Assembly (NCBI RefSeq): GCF_002995495.1
Contig: NZ_PVZV01000001.1
Span: 310,001 to 374,000, forward strand
Length of the DNA: 64,000 nt
Source: Actinocorallia populi
Lineage (GTDB): Bacteria > Actinomycetota > Actinomycetes > Streptosporangiales > Streptosporangiaceae
Direction of reading: 5' to 3'
Position 1 is the first letter of the stretch; each line of letters opens with the position of its first letter. The position numbers and the translations under genes were made by a program. The notes beneath the pieces are model-generated. The model ran no database searches. It was not told the DNA's origin and saw nothing but the letters and a program-made list of their open reading frames with translations. This document shows positions 25,561 to 34,477 of this stretch, piece by piece.

Positions 25561-26340
25561 ATGGGCACGCTGGTCGCGTTGAACGTTCATCCGCTGAAGA
25601 GCGGGGCGGGGATCCCGCTGACGGAGGCGGTGCTGACGCCCAGGGGGCTGCTGCACGACCGGGAGTTCATGCTGGTCGACGCGGAGGGCGCGTTCCTGTC
25701 GCAGCGGAAGCACCCCCGCATGGCCCTGCTGCGGACGGCCTACGACGGCGAGGTGCTGAGCGTCAACGAGTTCGTCCACAAGGCCGTGGACGACGGAGGC
25801 GTCCGGGAGGTCACCGTCCACGGCAGGCCGTGCCTCGGAGTGGAGCAGGGGGACGAGGCCGCGGCCTACTTCTCCGACTTCCTCGGGCTGGAGTGCCGCC
25901 TGGTGCGGTTCACGGGGCACCGTGCGACGCGGCGCGGCGAGGGCGAGCTGGCCTTCGCCGACGGGTACCCGCTGCTGGTGGTCTCGCAGGAGTCCCTCGA
26001 CGACCTGAACGGCCACCTGGACGAGCCCGTGCCGATGAACAGGTTCCGGCCGAACCTGGTGTTCTCCGGGCTGGGGGCGTTCGGGGAGGACGGCGTCGGG
26101 CGGCTGCGGGTCGGCGAGACCGAGATCGAGCTCATCAAGCCGTGCGGGCGGTGCGTGATCACGACCGTCGACCAGGAGACCGGGGTGAAGGGGCGGCAGC
26201 CGCTGGCCGCGCTGGCCCGCTACCGGGCCCGGGAGTTCGAAGGTCAGCGGCAGGCGATGTTCGGGCAGAACGCGATCCCCCGGACGACCGGTAACCTCAA
26301 GGTCGGCGACCCGGTGGAAGTTCTGGAGTACAAGGCGTGA
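25561..26340 (+). CDS. MOSC-domain protein (MOSC N-terminal beta-barrel plus MOSC)
   Basis: 259 residues. The N-terminal MOSC_N barrel is VALNVHPLKSGAGIPLTEA..LLHDREFMLVD. The MOSC domain contains RFRPNLVFSG and IKPCGRCVITTVD, with the conserved Cys that binds molybdenum cofactor in mARC/YcbX-type reductases. It probably reduces N-hydroxylated or sulfoxide compounds, or delivers sulfurated Moco; the electron partner is unknown because no ferredoxin domain is fused. ATG at 25561 has AAGGA upstream. Its stop overlaps the purC start (GTGA), so purC is translated downstream of it. Confidence 0.87.
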   Translation: MGTLVALNVHPLKSGAGIPLTEAVLTPRGLLHDREFMLVDAEGAFLSQRKHPRMALLRTAYDGEVLSVNEFVHKAVDDGGVREVTVHGRPCLGVEQGDEAAAYFSDFLGLECRLVRFTGHRATRRGEGELAFADGYPLLVVSQESLDDLNGHLDEPVPMNRFRPNLVFSGLGAFGEDGVGRLRVGETEIELIKPCGRCVITTVDQETGVKGRQPLAALARYRAREFEGQRQAMFGQNAIPRTTGNLKVGDPVEVLEYKA

Positions 26341-27191
26341 AGCACCTGCACAGCGGCAAGGTCCGTGACCTCTACGAGCTGCCGGGCGGTGAACTGCTCA
26401 TCGTCGCGCGCGACTCGATCTCGGCCTACGACCACGTGTTGAAGACGCCGATCCCCGACAAGGGCAGGGTGCTCACGCAGCTGTCCCTGTGGTGGTTCGA
26501 GCAGCTGGCCGACGTCGTGCCCAACCACGTGGTCTCCACCGAGCTGCCCGAAGGCGCTCCCGCGGAGTGGGCGGGGCGTGCCGTCGTCGTCAAGAAGCTC
26601 GACATGGTGCCCGTGGAGTGCGTGGCGCGCGGCTACCTGACCGGCGGCGGGCTCAAGGAGTACCGCCAGAGCGGCTCGGTGTGCGGGGTGGCGCTGCCGG
26701 AGGGCCTGGTGGACGGCTCGCGGCTGCCCGAACCGGTCTTCACGCCGACCACCAAGGCGGCGGTCGGCGCCCACGACGAGCCGATGAGCTTCCCCGAGGT
26801 CGAGCGGGCCGTCGGCGCGGAGCTCGCGGCGCAGTTGCGCCGGATCACCCTGGAGGTCTACCGGCGCGGCGCGGAGCTCGCCCGCGACCGCGGCGTGATC
26901 GTCGCCGACACCAAGATCGAGCTGGGACTGCGCGACGGAGGGCTGGTACTGGGCGACGAGGTGCTCACACCCGACTCCTCCCGGTTCTGGCCCGCCGACG
27001 ACTGGGAGCCCGGCCGTTCCCAGAAGTCCTTCGACAAGCAGTTCGTCCGCGACTGGCTGGTCTCCCCCGAGTCCGGCTGGGACCCGGCCTCCGGCGCCGA
27101 GCCGCCCGTGCTGCCCGAGCACATCGTCGAGCAGACCCGCGCCAAGTACGTCGAGGCCTACGAGCGGCTCACCGGCCGCACCTGGATCTGA
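26337..27191 (+). CDS. purC: Phosphoribosylaminoimidazole-succinocarboxamide synthase
   Basis: 284 residues. ATP-dependent joining of CAIR and aspartate to give SAICAR in purine synthesis. VKHLHSGKVRDLYELPGGEL is the SAICAR-synthase N-terminus. RDSISAYD, PIPDKGRVLTQLS, VVKKLDMVPVECVARGYLTG and LIVADTKIELGL-like segments (GVIVADTKIELG) follow. GTG at 26337 overlaps the MOSC gene stop by four bases, an unusual pairing that ties a core purine gene to a molybdenum-cofactor-type protein. The family is unambiguous. Confidence 0.97.
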   Translation: MKHLHSGKVRDLYELPGGELLIVARDSISAYDHVLKTPIPDKGRVLTQLSLWWFEQLADVVPNHVVSTELPEGAPAEWAGRAVVVKKLDMVPVECVARGYLTGGGLKEYRQSGSVCGVALPEGLVDGSRLPEPVFTPTTKAAVGAHDEPMSFPEVERAVGAELAAQLRRITLEVYRRGAELARDRGVIVADTKIELGLRDGGLVLGDEVLTPDSSRFWPADDWEPGRSQKSFDKQFVRDWLVSPESGWDPASGAEPPVLPEHIVEQTRAKYVEAYERLTGRTWI

Positions 27192-27265
27192 GCGGCACGG
27201 CGCGGCCCGGTCCGGCCCGCCCGACCGGGCACGTGAGGCCGTCCCCACCGGATAGGTTCTGTGGC

Positions 27266-27940
27266 ATGTCGGTGCCCAGGGTCGCGCTCACGGTCGATCT
27301 CGTCGTGCTCACCGTGCGGGAGCAGCGGCTGTGCGCGCTGACCTGGATGCGGGACCGCGAGCCCTACCGCGGCTGCTGGTCGCTGCCCGGCGGCTTCATC
27401 CAGCTCGACGAGGACCTCCCGGTGGCCGCCGCCCGCGTCATGGACGAGAAGGCCGGGCTCGCCGACGTCCGCATCCACCTGGAGCAGCTCGCGACCTTCG
27501 GCTACCCCGACCGCGACCCGCGCCAGCGCGTGGTCAGCGTGACCTACCTCGGCCTGGCCCCGCACCTGCCGGCGTCGTCCCGCGCCCAGGTGACGTGGAA
27601 GCCCGTGGACGTGCTGCTCGACCTGGAGGAGAACGCCTTCGACCACCGGCGGATACTGCGCGACGGCGTGGAACGGGCCAGGTCCAAGCTGGAGTACACC
27701 TCGCTGGCCGCCGCGTTCTGCCCGCCGGAGTTCACCGTCGCCGAGCTCCGCCGGGTCTACGAGATCGTCTGGGGCACCCCGCTGGACCCGCGGAACTTCC
27801 ACCGCAAGGTGACCGGCTCCGACAGGTTCCTGGTGCCGACCGGCACGACCACCACCCGCGACGGCGGCCGGCCCGCCCGGCTCTTCCGGCGGGGCAGCGC
27901 GGTGCAGCTCCACCCGCCGATGCTCCGGCCGGGCGCCTGA
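27266..27940 (+). CDS. NrtR-like Nudix-wHTH regulator with degenerate Nudix box
   Basis: 224 residues. The Nudix fold at about 1-140 has YRGCWSLPGGFIQLDEDL and then ARVMDEKAGL, where the catalytic REXXEE is RVMDEK. The metal-binding glutamates are partly lost, as in NrtR regulators that bind ADP-ribose instead of cleaving it. The C-terminal winged helix is FTVAELRRVYEIVWGTPLDP near 160-180 and then FHRKVTGSDRF. It may control NAD or nucleotide-sugar genes, but no nad gene is adjacent. TAGGTT (27253-27258) ends 7 bases before the ATG: leaderless. Confidence 0.8.
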   Translation: MSVPRVALTVDLVVLTVREQRLCALTWMRDREPYRGCWSLPGGFIQLDEDLPVAAARVMDEKAGLADVRIHLEQLATFGYPDRDPRQRVVSVTYLGLAPHLPASSRAQVTWKPVDVLLDLEENAFDHRRILRDGVERARSKLEYTSLAAAFCPPEFTVAELRRVYEIVWGTPLDPRNFHRKVTGSDRFLVPTGTTTTRDGGRPARLFRRGSAVQLHPPMLRPGA

Positions 27941-27986
27941 GCCCCGGGCATAAAGTGTGCAGGACCCCGCAGAGGAGAGAGACGAG

Positions 27987-29066
27987 ATGAGCCCGCGATT
28001 CCGTTCCGTTCTCGACCGCTTCCAGGCCTACAAGCCGGGCCGTACGGTCGCCGCTCCCGACGGACGGTCGTTCAAGCTCTCCTCCAACGAGTCGCCCTAC
28101 CCGCCGCTCCCGTCCGTGCTGAAGGCCATCTCCGAGGCCGCCCTGCAGGTCAACCGCTACCCCGACAACACCTGCGCCGAGCTGATCTCCGCGATCGCCC
28201 GGCACCACGGGGTGCCCGAGGAGCACGTCGCGGTCGGCTGCGGCTCGGTCGGCGTGGCCCAGCACCTCTTCGAGGCCGTCGCCGAACCCGGCGCCGAGGT
28301 CGTCTACGCCTGGCGCTCCTTCGAGGCCTACCCGCTGCTGGCCGACCTGTCGGGGGCCACGTCGGTGCGGGTCCCGCTGCTCGCCGACGAGCGGCACGAC
28401 CTGGACGCGATGCTCGCCGCGATCACCCCGGCGACCCGGCTGGTCCTCGTCTGCAACCCCAACAACCCGACCGGCGAGGTCGTGCGGCGCGCCGAGCTGG
28501 AGGCGTTCCTCGACCGCGTCCCGCAGGACGTGCTGGTCGTGCTGGACGAGGCCTACCGCGAGTACCTCACGGACGCCGACGTCCCGGACGGCCTGGAGAT
28601 CTACCCGTCCCGGCCGAACGTGGCGGTGGTGCGCACGTTCTCCAAGGCCTACGGGCTGGCGGGGCTGCGCGTGGGCTTCCTGGTGGCGCACCCGGTCATC
28701 GCCGAGGCCATCCGCAAGGTGTACCTGCCGTTCAGCGTGAACAGCCTCGCGCAGTCCGCCGCGATCGCGTCCCTGGCGGCCGAGGACGAGCTGCTGGAGC
28801 GCGTCGCCGTCACCGCGAAGGAACGCGAGCGCGTCATCACGGCGCTGCGCGGGCAGGGCTGGACGGTCGTGCCGTCCCAGGGCAACTTCGTGTGGCTGCG
28901 GCTCGGCGAGCGCACTCTGGAGTTCGCCGAGCTCTGCGAGGGGGCCGGGGTCAGCGTCCGGCCGTTCGCCGGGGAGGGCGCGCGCGTCTCCATCGGCTCG
29001 CCGGAGGAGAACGACGCCTTCCTTGCCGTCGCGGCGTCAGCGGCAGGAGTACTCGAACGAGGCTGA
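27987..29066 (+). CDS. Histidinol-phosphate/aromatic aminotransferase (HisC/Pat-type)
   Basis: 359 residues, fold-type I PLP enzyme. [18 protein letters not shown] is the HisC N-terminal signature. [11 protein letters not shown] and [11 protein letters not shown] bind PLP, and the lysine is in [14 protein letters not shown] near residue 221. [14 protein letters not shown] at the C-terminus has the substrate Arg. It may serve histidine or aromatic amino-acid synthesis. No his operon surrounds it, which favours the Pat/HisC2 paralogue. AGAGGAG precedes the ATG. Its last 30 bases overlap the convergent membrane-protein gene. Confidence 0.88.
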   Translation: MSPRFRSVLDRFQAYKPGRTVAAPDGRSFKLSSNESPYPPLPSVLKAISEAALQVNRYPDNTCAELISAIARHHGVPEEHVAVGCGSVGVAQHLFEAVAEPGAEVVYAWRSFEAYPLLADLSGATSVRVPLLADERHDLDAMLAAITPATRLVLVCNPNNPTGEVVRRAELEAFLDRVPQDVLVVLDEAYREYLTDADVPDGLEIYPSRPNVAVVRTFSKAYGLAGLRVGFLVAHPVIAEAIRKVYLPFSVNSLAQSAAIASLAAEDELLERVAVTAKERERVITALRGQGWTVVPSQGNFVWLRLGERTLEFAELCEGAGVSVRPFAGEGARVSIGSPEENDAFLAVAASAAGVLERG

Positions 29067-29657
29067 GGCCTCCCGTGCGGACGGCGCGCTCACCTCGAAG
29101 GTCCCGGTGAGCCTGGTGCGCCCGGTGCCGCTCACCTGCCAGTTGAGCGGCACCACGAGGGTCTCCTCACCGGCGGAGACCTCGGCGGTGGCGAACCCGC
29201 CCGGCTCGCGGTCGCTCTGCCGCCAGCGGTAGCGGATCTCGCCCGTGCCGCCGTTCAGGGTGAGTGCCGCCGTCAGCCGCACCGTGCGCGACCGGCTGGC
29301 CTTGTCGCACGCGAGCAGCCCCTCGGGGGCTTCCACCCGCACTCGCGTCACCTCGAGGACGGTCCGTTCGCGGGCCTGCAGCCACAGCAGAACGCCGCCG
29401 ATGACGGCCAGGGACACCGCGATGCTCACCCACGAGGTCAGTCGCGACCTGCGCCGGCGCCGGGCGGCCGTGGCCGGGTCCCACATCCTGGGCGCGTCCT
29501 GGCCGGGACGCCGGGCGAACCGCTCGTCCTCCGGCGGCGCGGCCGGTCGCGGCACCCGGCCGTAGGCGTCCAGGGGGCGGCGCGGACCGCCCGGGTCCTG
29601 GCGCGTGGCGTCCGCGGGGACGTCGCCGCGGACGGCCTCGGGCTCGTCGGGCGTCAT
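29037..29657 (-). CDS. Single-pass membrane protein with C-terminal Ig-like domain, kinase partner
   Basis: 206 residues. A disordered cytoplasmic N-terminus rich in Pro/Arg/Asp (about 1-72) is followed by one helix ([17 protein letters not shown], about 76-92). An extracytoplasmic beta-rich domain of about 105 residues follows with two Cys (LLACDK and FEYSCR), likely a disulfide-stabilised Ig-like fold. Its ATG overlaps the stop of the preceding kinase gene (ATGA), so the two are coupled. It may be a substrate or co-sensor of that kinase. The 3' end overlaps the hisC-type gene tail to tail. Confidence 0.7.
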   Translation of the reverse strand: MTPDEPEAVRGDVPADATRQDPGGPRRPLDAYGRVPRPAAPPEDERFARRPGQDAPRMWDPATAARRRRRSRLTSWVSIAVSLAVIGGVLLWLQARERTVLEVTRVRVEAPEGLLACDKASRSRTVRLTAALTLNGGTGEIRYRWRQSDREPGGFATAEVSAGEETLVVPLNWQVSGTGRTRLTGTFEVSAPSAREASASFEYSCR

Positions 29658-31297
29658 TGGGCGAGGATGCCGCCGCCCTCGGTCTTCTCAGGGGTCTTCG
29701 AAGCCGTCGGGCGTTCGGCGGGGGCGCCCGGCGCGACAGGGCCGGTCGTGTCCTCCGGGACGGCCGGCGTCTCCGGGTCCGTCGGCTTCCCGCCCGGCGG
29801 GGTGGGCTCCACCGGGTCCGTGGGATCCGTCGGGTCCGTCGGGTCGGTCGGATCCGTCGGGTCCGTCGGATCGGTGGGGTCCGTCGGATCGGTCGGATCG
29901 GTGGGGTCCGTCGGGTCCGTCGGGTCCGTGGGGTCCGTCGGATCGGTGGGGTCCGGGTCGACCGGGTCCTCGGTGGGCTCCTCCTCGGTCGGGTCCGGGT
30001 CGGGGGAGTCGGTCTCGGACGGCTTGGGACCGGTGGGGGTCCCGGGCTCGGAGGGCTTGGCCGGGCCGTCCGGGGAGGGGGCGCCCGAGGGCGAGGCGGT
30101 GACCGTCACGGTGATGGACGGCCGGTCCCCGACCGGCTGGACCCCGTCGGGCTCGCCGGTGGGCACCTCGCCGCCGGTCTGCGCGGTCGGCGAGGACTGG
30201 GTGGCGGGCGCCGCCTGCTGGACGACCTGGTCGCGGTCGGCGGCGTTGACCGCCAGCAGCGCGCCGGTGACGACCAGCGCCATGACCGCGCCCGCGGCGG
30301 TGGCCACCAGGCCCATGCGGGTGCTCGGCCGGTACCTGGCGGGCTCCGGCGGGAGCAGGAGCGGCGCGGACGCCGTCGCGTCCATGACCGTGGTGAGGAC
30401 CTCGGTGTTCGGCTCGTACTGGGGCCGGGTCACGGGGAACAGCAGCGCCAGCGAGTGCGCGCGGGCCTTGAGCTGGGCGCGGCCCCTGTCCTCCCAGTCG
30501 GCGCCGTAGGCGGCGCCGGCCGTCATCTCCAGCTCCAGCAGGTAGGCGAACGCGCTCTGCGGGCGGCCCCGCACGTCCTTGGCCAGGCCCGCGGCGACGA
30601 GGTCGCGCAGGCCGGGCGGCACGTTCTCCACCGGGGCCGGCCGGCTCTGGTGCATCATCGCCAGTTCCTGCAGCGTCCGCGCCTCGTACGGGCGGCGGCC
30701 CGTCAGGCACTCGTAGCAGACGGCGGTGGCGGCGTAGACGTCCGCGGCGGCCGTGACGGGGCCGCCCGCCCACTGCTCGGGCGGCATGTACGCGGGCGTC
30801 CCGGCGACCGGGAGCCTCTCGTCGGCGCGCGCGGCGACGCAGAAGTCCGACAGCAGGCTGTTGCCCTCGCCGTCGACGAGCACGTTGCCGGGCTTGTAGT
30901 CGCGGTGCACGACGCCGGAGGCGTGCGCGGCGGCCAGGCCGAGCAGCGAGCCCTTGAGCACGACCAGCGCGGCCTCGGGCGCCAGCGGCCCGCCGTCGGC
31001 CAGGATCTGGGACAGGCTCACCCCGTCGACCAGCTCCATCACGACCGCGGCCTGGGTGGACGTCTCGACGTACTCGAAGAACTGCACCAGGTGCGGGTCC
31101 TCGAGTTCGGAGAGCAGCTGGGCCTCGTCGCGAAAGCGCGCCACGAAGGCGGGGTCGAGGGCGAGCTCGGGGTTCAGGTACTTGACGGCGACCTGGATGC
31201 CGGATTCCATGTGCTCGGCCATGACGACCCGCCCGGTCGCCCCCGTGCCGATCTCACGGATGTGCCGGTAACCCGGTACCGTCCATACGCTCTCCAC
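29654..31297 (-). CDS. PknB-type transmembrane Ser/Thr kinase with DPT-repeat tail
   Basis: 547 residues. Kinase domain at about 8-265: GTGATGRV loop, Lys39 (VAVKYL), intact catalytic HRDYKPGNV near 130, but DFC in place of DFG near 151, then GTPAYMPPEQ. One helix follows at about 326-348. The extracytoplasmic tail is Pro/Thr/Ser-rich, with 15 consecutive 9-bp units coding Asp-Pro-Thr, and ends EGGGILAQ. There are no PASTA domains. The tail may span the cell wall. GTG at 31297 has GGAGGA upstream. Translationally coupled to the Ig-like membrane protein. Confidence 0.9.
   Translation of the reverse strand: MESVWTVPGYRHIREIGTGATGRVVMAEHMESGIQVAVKYLNPELALDPAFVARFRDEAQLLSELEDPHLVQFFEYVETSTQAAVVMELVDGVSLSQILADGGPLAPEAALVVLKGSLLGLAAAHASGVVHRDYKPGNVLVDGEGNSLLSDFCVAARADERLPVAGTPAYMPPEQWAGGPVTAAADVYAATAVCYECLTGRRPYEARTLQELAMMHQSRPAPVENVPPGLRDLVAAGLAKDVRGRPQSAFAYLLELEMTAGAAYGADWEDRGRAQLKARAHSLALLFPVTRPQYEPNTEVLTTVMDATASAPLLLPPEPARYRPSTRMGLVATAAGAVMALVVTGALLAVNAADRDQVVQQAAPATQSSPTAQTGGEVPTGEPDGVQPVGDRPSITVTVTASPSGAPSPDGPAKPSEPGTPTGPKPSETDSPDPDPTEEEPTEDPVDPDPTDPTDPTDPTDPTDPTDPTDPTDPTDPTDPTDPTDPTDPTDPTDPVEPTPPGGKPTDPETPAVPEDTTGPVAPGAPAERPTASKTPEKTEGGGILAQ
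29814..29948 (-). repeat. 15 tandem 9-bp units inside the kinase gene
   Basis: Units of the form GG(G/A)TC(C/G)GT(C/G) repeat in frame and encode Asp-Pro-Thr on the minus strand. Unit divergence is confined to a few silent positions. Copy number probably varies between strains by slippage without breaking the frame. Confidence 0.9.
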
Positions 31298-31391
31298 GCC
31301 GAATCCTCCAGACCACGCGCAATCACAGCTTGAGACGCGCCTCGTTGTGCAGTGGTTGCGGGGATTTTAGTCTTTTTCTATTAAGTGTCTG

Positions 31392-32735
31392 TTACCCGGG
31401 GCTCTTTCCGGGGCCCAGCTTCTCGACGATGAGCCGGTAGAGCTGGCGGGGCCGACCCGGCTGGGGAGTGCGGTTGGGCGGAAGAGGCCAGGCCAGGCCC
31501 TCCTCCACCAGCGTCCTCAGCAGCCGGCGAGCGGTACGGGGTGTGACGCCCAACATACGTCCGGCGTTCTCCGCGTCGACGATCAGCGGAGCCCCCATGT
31601 CCCCTTGGTCACCGAGCTTATCGGCCAACCGGGACAAAGTTTCCAATCCCTTGGGTTTGGCGGGCTGCCCGCCGCGTGCGGGCTGGCGCGGCGCGGGCAC
31701 CAGGGCCCGCCCGTCGCGGTCGAGCGCGAAGCCCTGCGCCCGCTGGGAGGTCTGCGAACGGGCCAGCGCGGCGCGGGCGTGGGTCTCGGCCTCCTGGGCG
31801 GTGCGGCCCATGCCGATGCCCACCTCGATCACCAGGCCGAGCTCCTCGCGGACCCGCTCCACGAACGGCGGCGTGCGAAACCCCTCGGTGCCCGAGACGA
31901 CCGAGCCGCGGGTGGCGGTGACCAGGTAGCTGTGGTCGTCCAGCGGCCACACCGTGGCGTTCATCCGGTGCGCCTCCTGCAGCAGCACCCGGTGCAGCGC
32001 CAGCTTGAGCTCCTCGCGCCAGTAGCGGGGGGTGACCCGGCGCGGCGACTCGCGCAGCGTGGGCACGTCCACCAGCACCACGACCAGCTGGGACTCCTCC
32101 AGCCGGTGGTGGGCGCCCAGCAGCGCGGCGGTCTGCAGCGAGCTGCGGATGGCCGCGCCGGTCGGCCGGATCCGCAGGGTGGGCACGCCCGCCAGCTCCA
32201 TGCGCTCGGCGGTGGCGTGCACGCAGGTGAGCGCGACGCTGGTGAGGCCGCGGCGCCACAACCGCTCGTGGAAGGCCGCCAGCGTGCCGGGGCCGGCCAC
32301 CTCCTCGCGCAGGTGCACCTGGTCCACGGGCAGGCCGACCTCGGCGAAGGCCTCCTCGACCTCGCCGCGGCCCAGCACGTCGACGCTCACCCTGGCCGGG
32401 TCGAAGCGCTCGTCCAGCGCGGCCCGCAGCAGGGCGCCCTGCAGCGCGGCGCCGTTGAGCGGGACGTAGGTGGCGGGCATGGTCAGCACGCCGGCCTTGC
32501 GCGCGAAGTCGTAGGGGACGGGGCTGGCGAACAGGCAGACGTCGACGCCCGAACCCAGCCGCACGACCTTGTCCGCGGCCTCCTGCTCGTCCCGGTAGGC
32601 CGCCGCGACCAGGCGGCTGGGCACCGGGGTGGGCCCGTGGCCCATCAACATGACGCGTTCGACGAGATCATGGGGTCCGACGACGCCGATGGTCAGGTCC
32701 GGGGTCATCGCAGCACCCGTCCGCGGTCCACTCAT
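31392..32735 (-). CDS. Multidomain regulator: N-terminal sensor-like, cyclase/GGDEF-like and C-terminal winged-HTH domains
   Basis: 447 residues, soluble. Residues about 10-200 look like a receiver or periplasmic-binding-like alpha/beta domain (LTIGVVGPHDLVERVMLMGH, VCLFASPVPYDFARKAGVL). Residues about 235-350 resemble a nucleotide-cyclase/GTP-cyclohydrolase-III-like palm (QLVVVLVDVPTLRE, EVGIGMGRTAQEAETHA). Residues about 385-435 form a winged HTH (NAGRMLGVTPRTARRLLRTL, GRPRQLYRL). It probably senses a small molecule or nucleotide. I cannot name the family with confidence. ATG at 32735 with GGGG upstream is preferred; ATG at 32708 is an alternative. Confidence 0.6.
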   Translation of the reverse strand: MSGPRTGAAMTPDLTIGVVGPHDLVERVMLMGHGPTPVPSRLVAAAYRDEQEAADKVVRLGSGVDVCLFASPVPYDFARKAGVLTMPATYVPLNGAALQGALLRAALDERFDPARVSVDVLGRGEVEEAFAEVGLPVDQVHLREEVAGPGTLAAFHERLWRRGLTSVALTCVHATAERMELAGVPTLRIRPTGAAIRSSLQTAALLGAHHRLEESQLVVVLVDVPTLRESPRRVTPRYWREELKLALHRVLLQEAHRMNATVWPLDDHSYLVTATRGSVVSGTEGFRTPPFVERVREELGLVIEVGIGMGRTAQEAETHARAALARSQTSQRAQGFALDRDGRALVPAPRQPARGGQPAKPKGLETLSRLADKLGDQGDMGAPLIVDAENAGRMLGVTPRTARRLLRTLVEEGLAWPLPPNRTPQPGRPRQLYRLIVEKLGPGKSPG

Positions 32736-32951
32736 GCGCCCCTGCCTCTCGGCCGCCCACGTTGCCCTATGTAGCTCGATACAGCTCGCCCGCGATGTCG
32801 CGGGTTCCCCATCCTCTTCAGGCGGACCGCGCATCCGCCCACAGATGTGGCTCTCTGACGCGAAACCGAATCAAGAGTGCGGCGAAAAAGTAACCTAAGG
32901 AAGGGTGCGGACAGAAATTCCTTACCGAGGGGTCAGGTTCCGGTCAACGCA

Positions 32952-32996
32952 CACAGCCCATGAACACGCACCTTAAAGTGCGGATCATGGGCTGTG
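32952..32996 (-). terminator. Large stem-loop downstream of murA
   Basis: CACAGCCCATGA (32952-32963) pairs exactly with TCATGGGCTGTG (32985-32996), and an inner GCAC/GTGC pair flanks a CTTAAA loop. It lies 54 bases beyond the murA stop. A second GACCGGATTCGGTC-type dyad lies nearer the stop (about 33031-33045). A probable transcription terminator for murA. The remaining bases to 32835 hold no gene. Confidence 0.7.
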
Positions 32997-33049
32997 AAGG
33001 GGTTTAAGGGCCTGATAACCGGACCGAAGGGTGACCGAATCCGGTCGCT

Positions 33050-34336
33050 TTAGTCGGTCCCCCGCTGCACGTCGGCACCCAGGGCGGCGAGTCTCTCGGC
33101 GAAATTCGAGTGGCCCCGGTCGATGTAGTAGGCCTGGCTGATCTCGGTCTCGCCCTCGGCCGCCAGACCCGCCAGCACCAGCGCCGCGCCCGAGCGCAGG
33201 TCGTGGGCGACGGTCTGGGCGCCGCGCAGCGGCGTCGGCCCGTAGACCTTGGCGCGCTGGTTGCCGGCGACCTCGATGGAGGCGCCCATCCTGATCAGCT
33301 CCTCGGCGAGCTGGAAGCGGCTGTCGAAGATGCGCTCGTAGATGTAGGACTCGCCCACCGCCTGGGTGGCCAGCGCCATGATCGGCGACTGGAGGTCGGT
33401 GGCGAAGCCCGGGTACTCGTCGGTGATGATGTTGATCGGGCGCAGCGGGCGGTCGCGCCGCACCTGCAGCACCGCGCCCTGCTGGTTGAACTCCACGCCC
33501 ATCTGCTCGAGCTTGTCGACCGCCACGCCCAGGTGCTCCAGCTCCGCGCCGACCAGGCTGACCTCGCCGCCGGTCATCGCGCAGGCCATGACCAGCACGC
33601 CCGCGTCGATGCGGTCGGGCATCACGGTGTGCTCGACCGCGGTGAGCTCCTCCACGCCGGTGACCCGGATGAAGCCGGTGCCGCCGCCCTCGATCTGGGC
33701 GCCCATGCGCTGCAGGAAGTCGATGTTGTCCAGGACCTCGGGCTCCAGCGCGCAGTTCTTGATCAGCGTGGTGCCGTTGGCCAGCGCGCCGGCCATGACG
33801 AGGTTCTCGGTGCCGGTGTGCGAAGGCGTGTCGCAGTACAGCGTGCCGGCCTGCAGCTGGCCCACCTTGACGTGGATGTAGCCGCCGTCCGCGCTGTCGG
33901 TGTCGTGCTCGGTGACCGTCGCGCCCATGCGCTTGAAGCCGTTGTAGTGGAAGTCGAGGTTGCGGGAGCCCAGGTTGCAGCCGCCGACGCCCTCGATCAC
34001 CGCCTCGCCGAGCCGGTGCAGCAGCGCCGGGACGAACAGGAACGAGCCGCGGAAGCGCGCGGCGATCTCCGCGGGCAGCACCGGGCTGCTCAACTCCGAG
34101 GCGTCGATGACCAGGGTGCGCTCGGCCTCGTGCAGGTCGGCCTTGGCGCCGACCGCCTGGGCCAGCTCGACCGCCCGCTTCACGTCCTCGATGATCGGGA
34201 TGTTGCGCAGGACCGTGCGACCCTTGGAGGCCATCAGCGCCGCGCCGATCATGGGCAGTGCCGAGTTCTTGGCCCCCTGGATGAACACGGTGCCCTGCAG
34301 CTGCTTGCCGCCCTTGACGCGGTAGGTAACGCTCAT
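33050..34336 (-). CDS. murA: UDP-N-acetylglucosamine 1-carboxyvinyltransferase
   Basis: 428 residues, EPSP-synthase-type double barrel. Transfers enolpyruvate from PEP to UDP-GlcNAc, the first committed step of peptidoglycan synthesis, in the cytosol. FIQGAKNSALPMIGAAL is the N-terminal UDP-GlcNAc site. The reactive Cys (fosfomycin target) is in GVGGCNLGSRNLDFH; the usual RPxDxH is RNLDFH here. TDEYPGFATDLQSP and DLRSGAALVLAGLAAEG match the family. ATG at 34336 has GAAGGGA upstream. A TAGGAC-T-GTCCTA dyad lies about 110 bases upstream. Confidence 0.93.
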   Translation of the reverse strand: MSVTYRVKGGKQLQGTVFIQGAKNSALPMIGAALMASKGRTVLRNIPIIEDVKRAVELAQAVGAKADLHEAERTLVIDASELSSPVLPAEIAARFRGSFLFVPALLHRLGEAVIEGVGGCNLGSRNLDFHYNGFKRMGATVTEHDTDSADGGYIHVKVGQLQAGTLYCDTPSHTGTENLVMAGALANGTTLIKNCALEPEVLDNIDFLQRMGAQIEGGGTGFIRVTGVEELTAVEHTVMPDRIDAGVLVMACAMTGGEVSLVGAELEHLGVAVDKLEQMGVEFNQQGAVLQVRRDRPLRPINIITDEYPGFATDLQSPIMALATQAVGESYIYERIFDSRFQLAEELIRMGASIEVAGNQRAKVYGPTPLRGAQTVAHDLRSGAALVLAGLAAEGETEISQAYYIDRGHSNFAERLAALGADVQRGTD

Positions 34337-34441
34337 TGCCGGGTGGTCCCTTCCCCTTAGACACACGCGCCGCCCAGTATCGCACCGGGCCCTGAATGCG
34401 CCGACCGTCCGGAATCTGCGGCCGCGCTCCTCGACGTCCGA

Positions 34442-34454
34442 TAGGACTGTCCTA
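34442..34454. promoter_or_regulatory. TAGGAC-T-GTCCTA dyad upstream of murA
   Basis: A perfect 6+6 palindrome in the gap between the lipoprotein stop and the murA start. Candidate operator or small hairpin for the upstream lipoprotein transcript. Role unknown. Confidence 0.35.
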
Positions 34455-34477
34455 CGCCCCCCTAAGTTCACGTCTTT

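Noticed and set aside
29814-29948. CRISPR-like or intergenic tandem array
   Set aside because: Nine-bp units are in frame inside a kinase gene and code Asp-Pro-Thr. There are no spacers.
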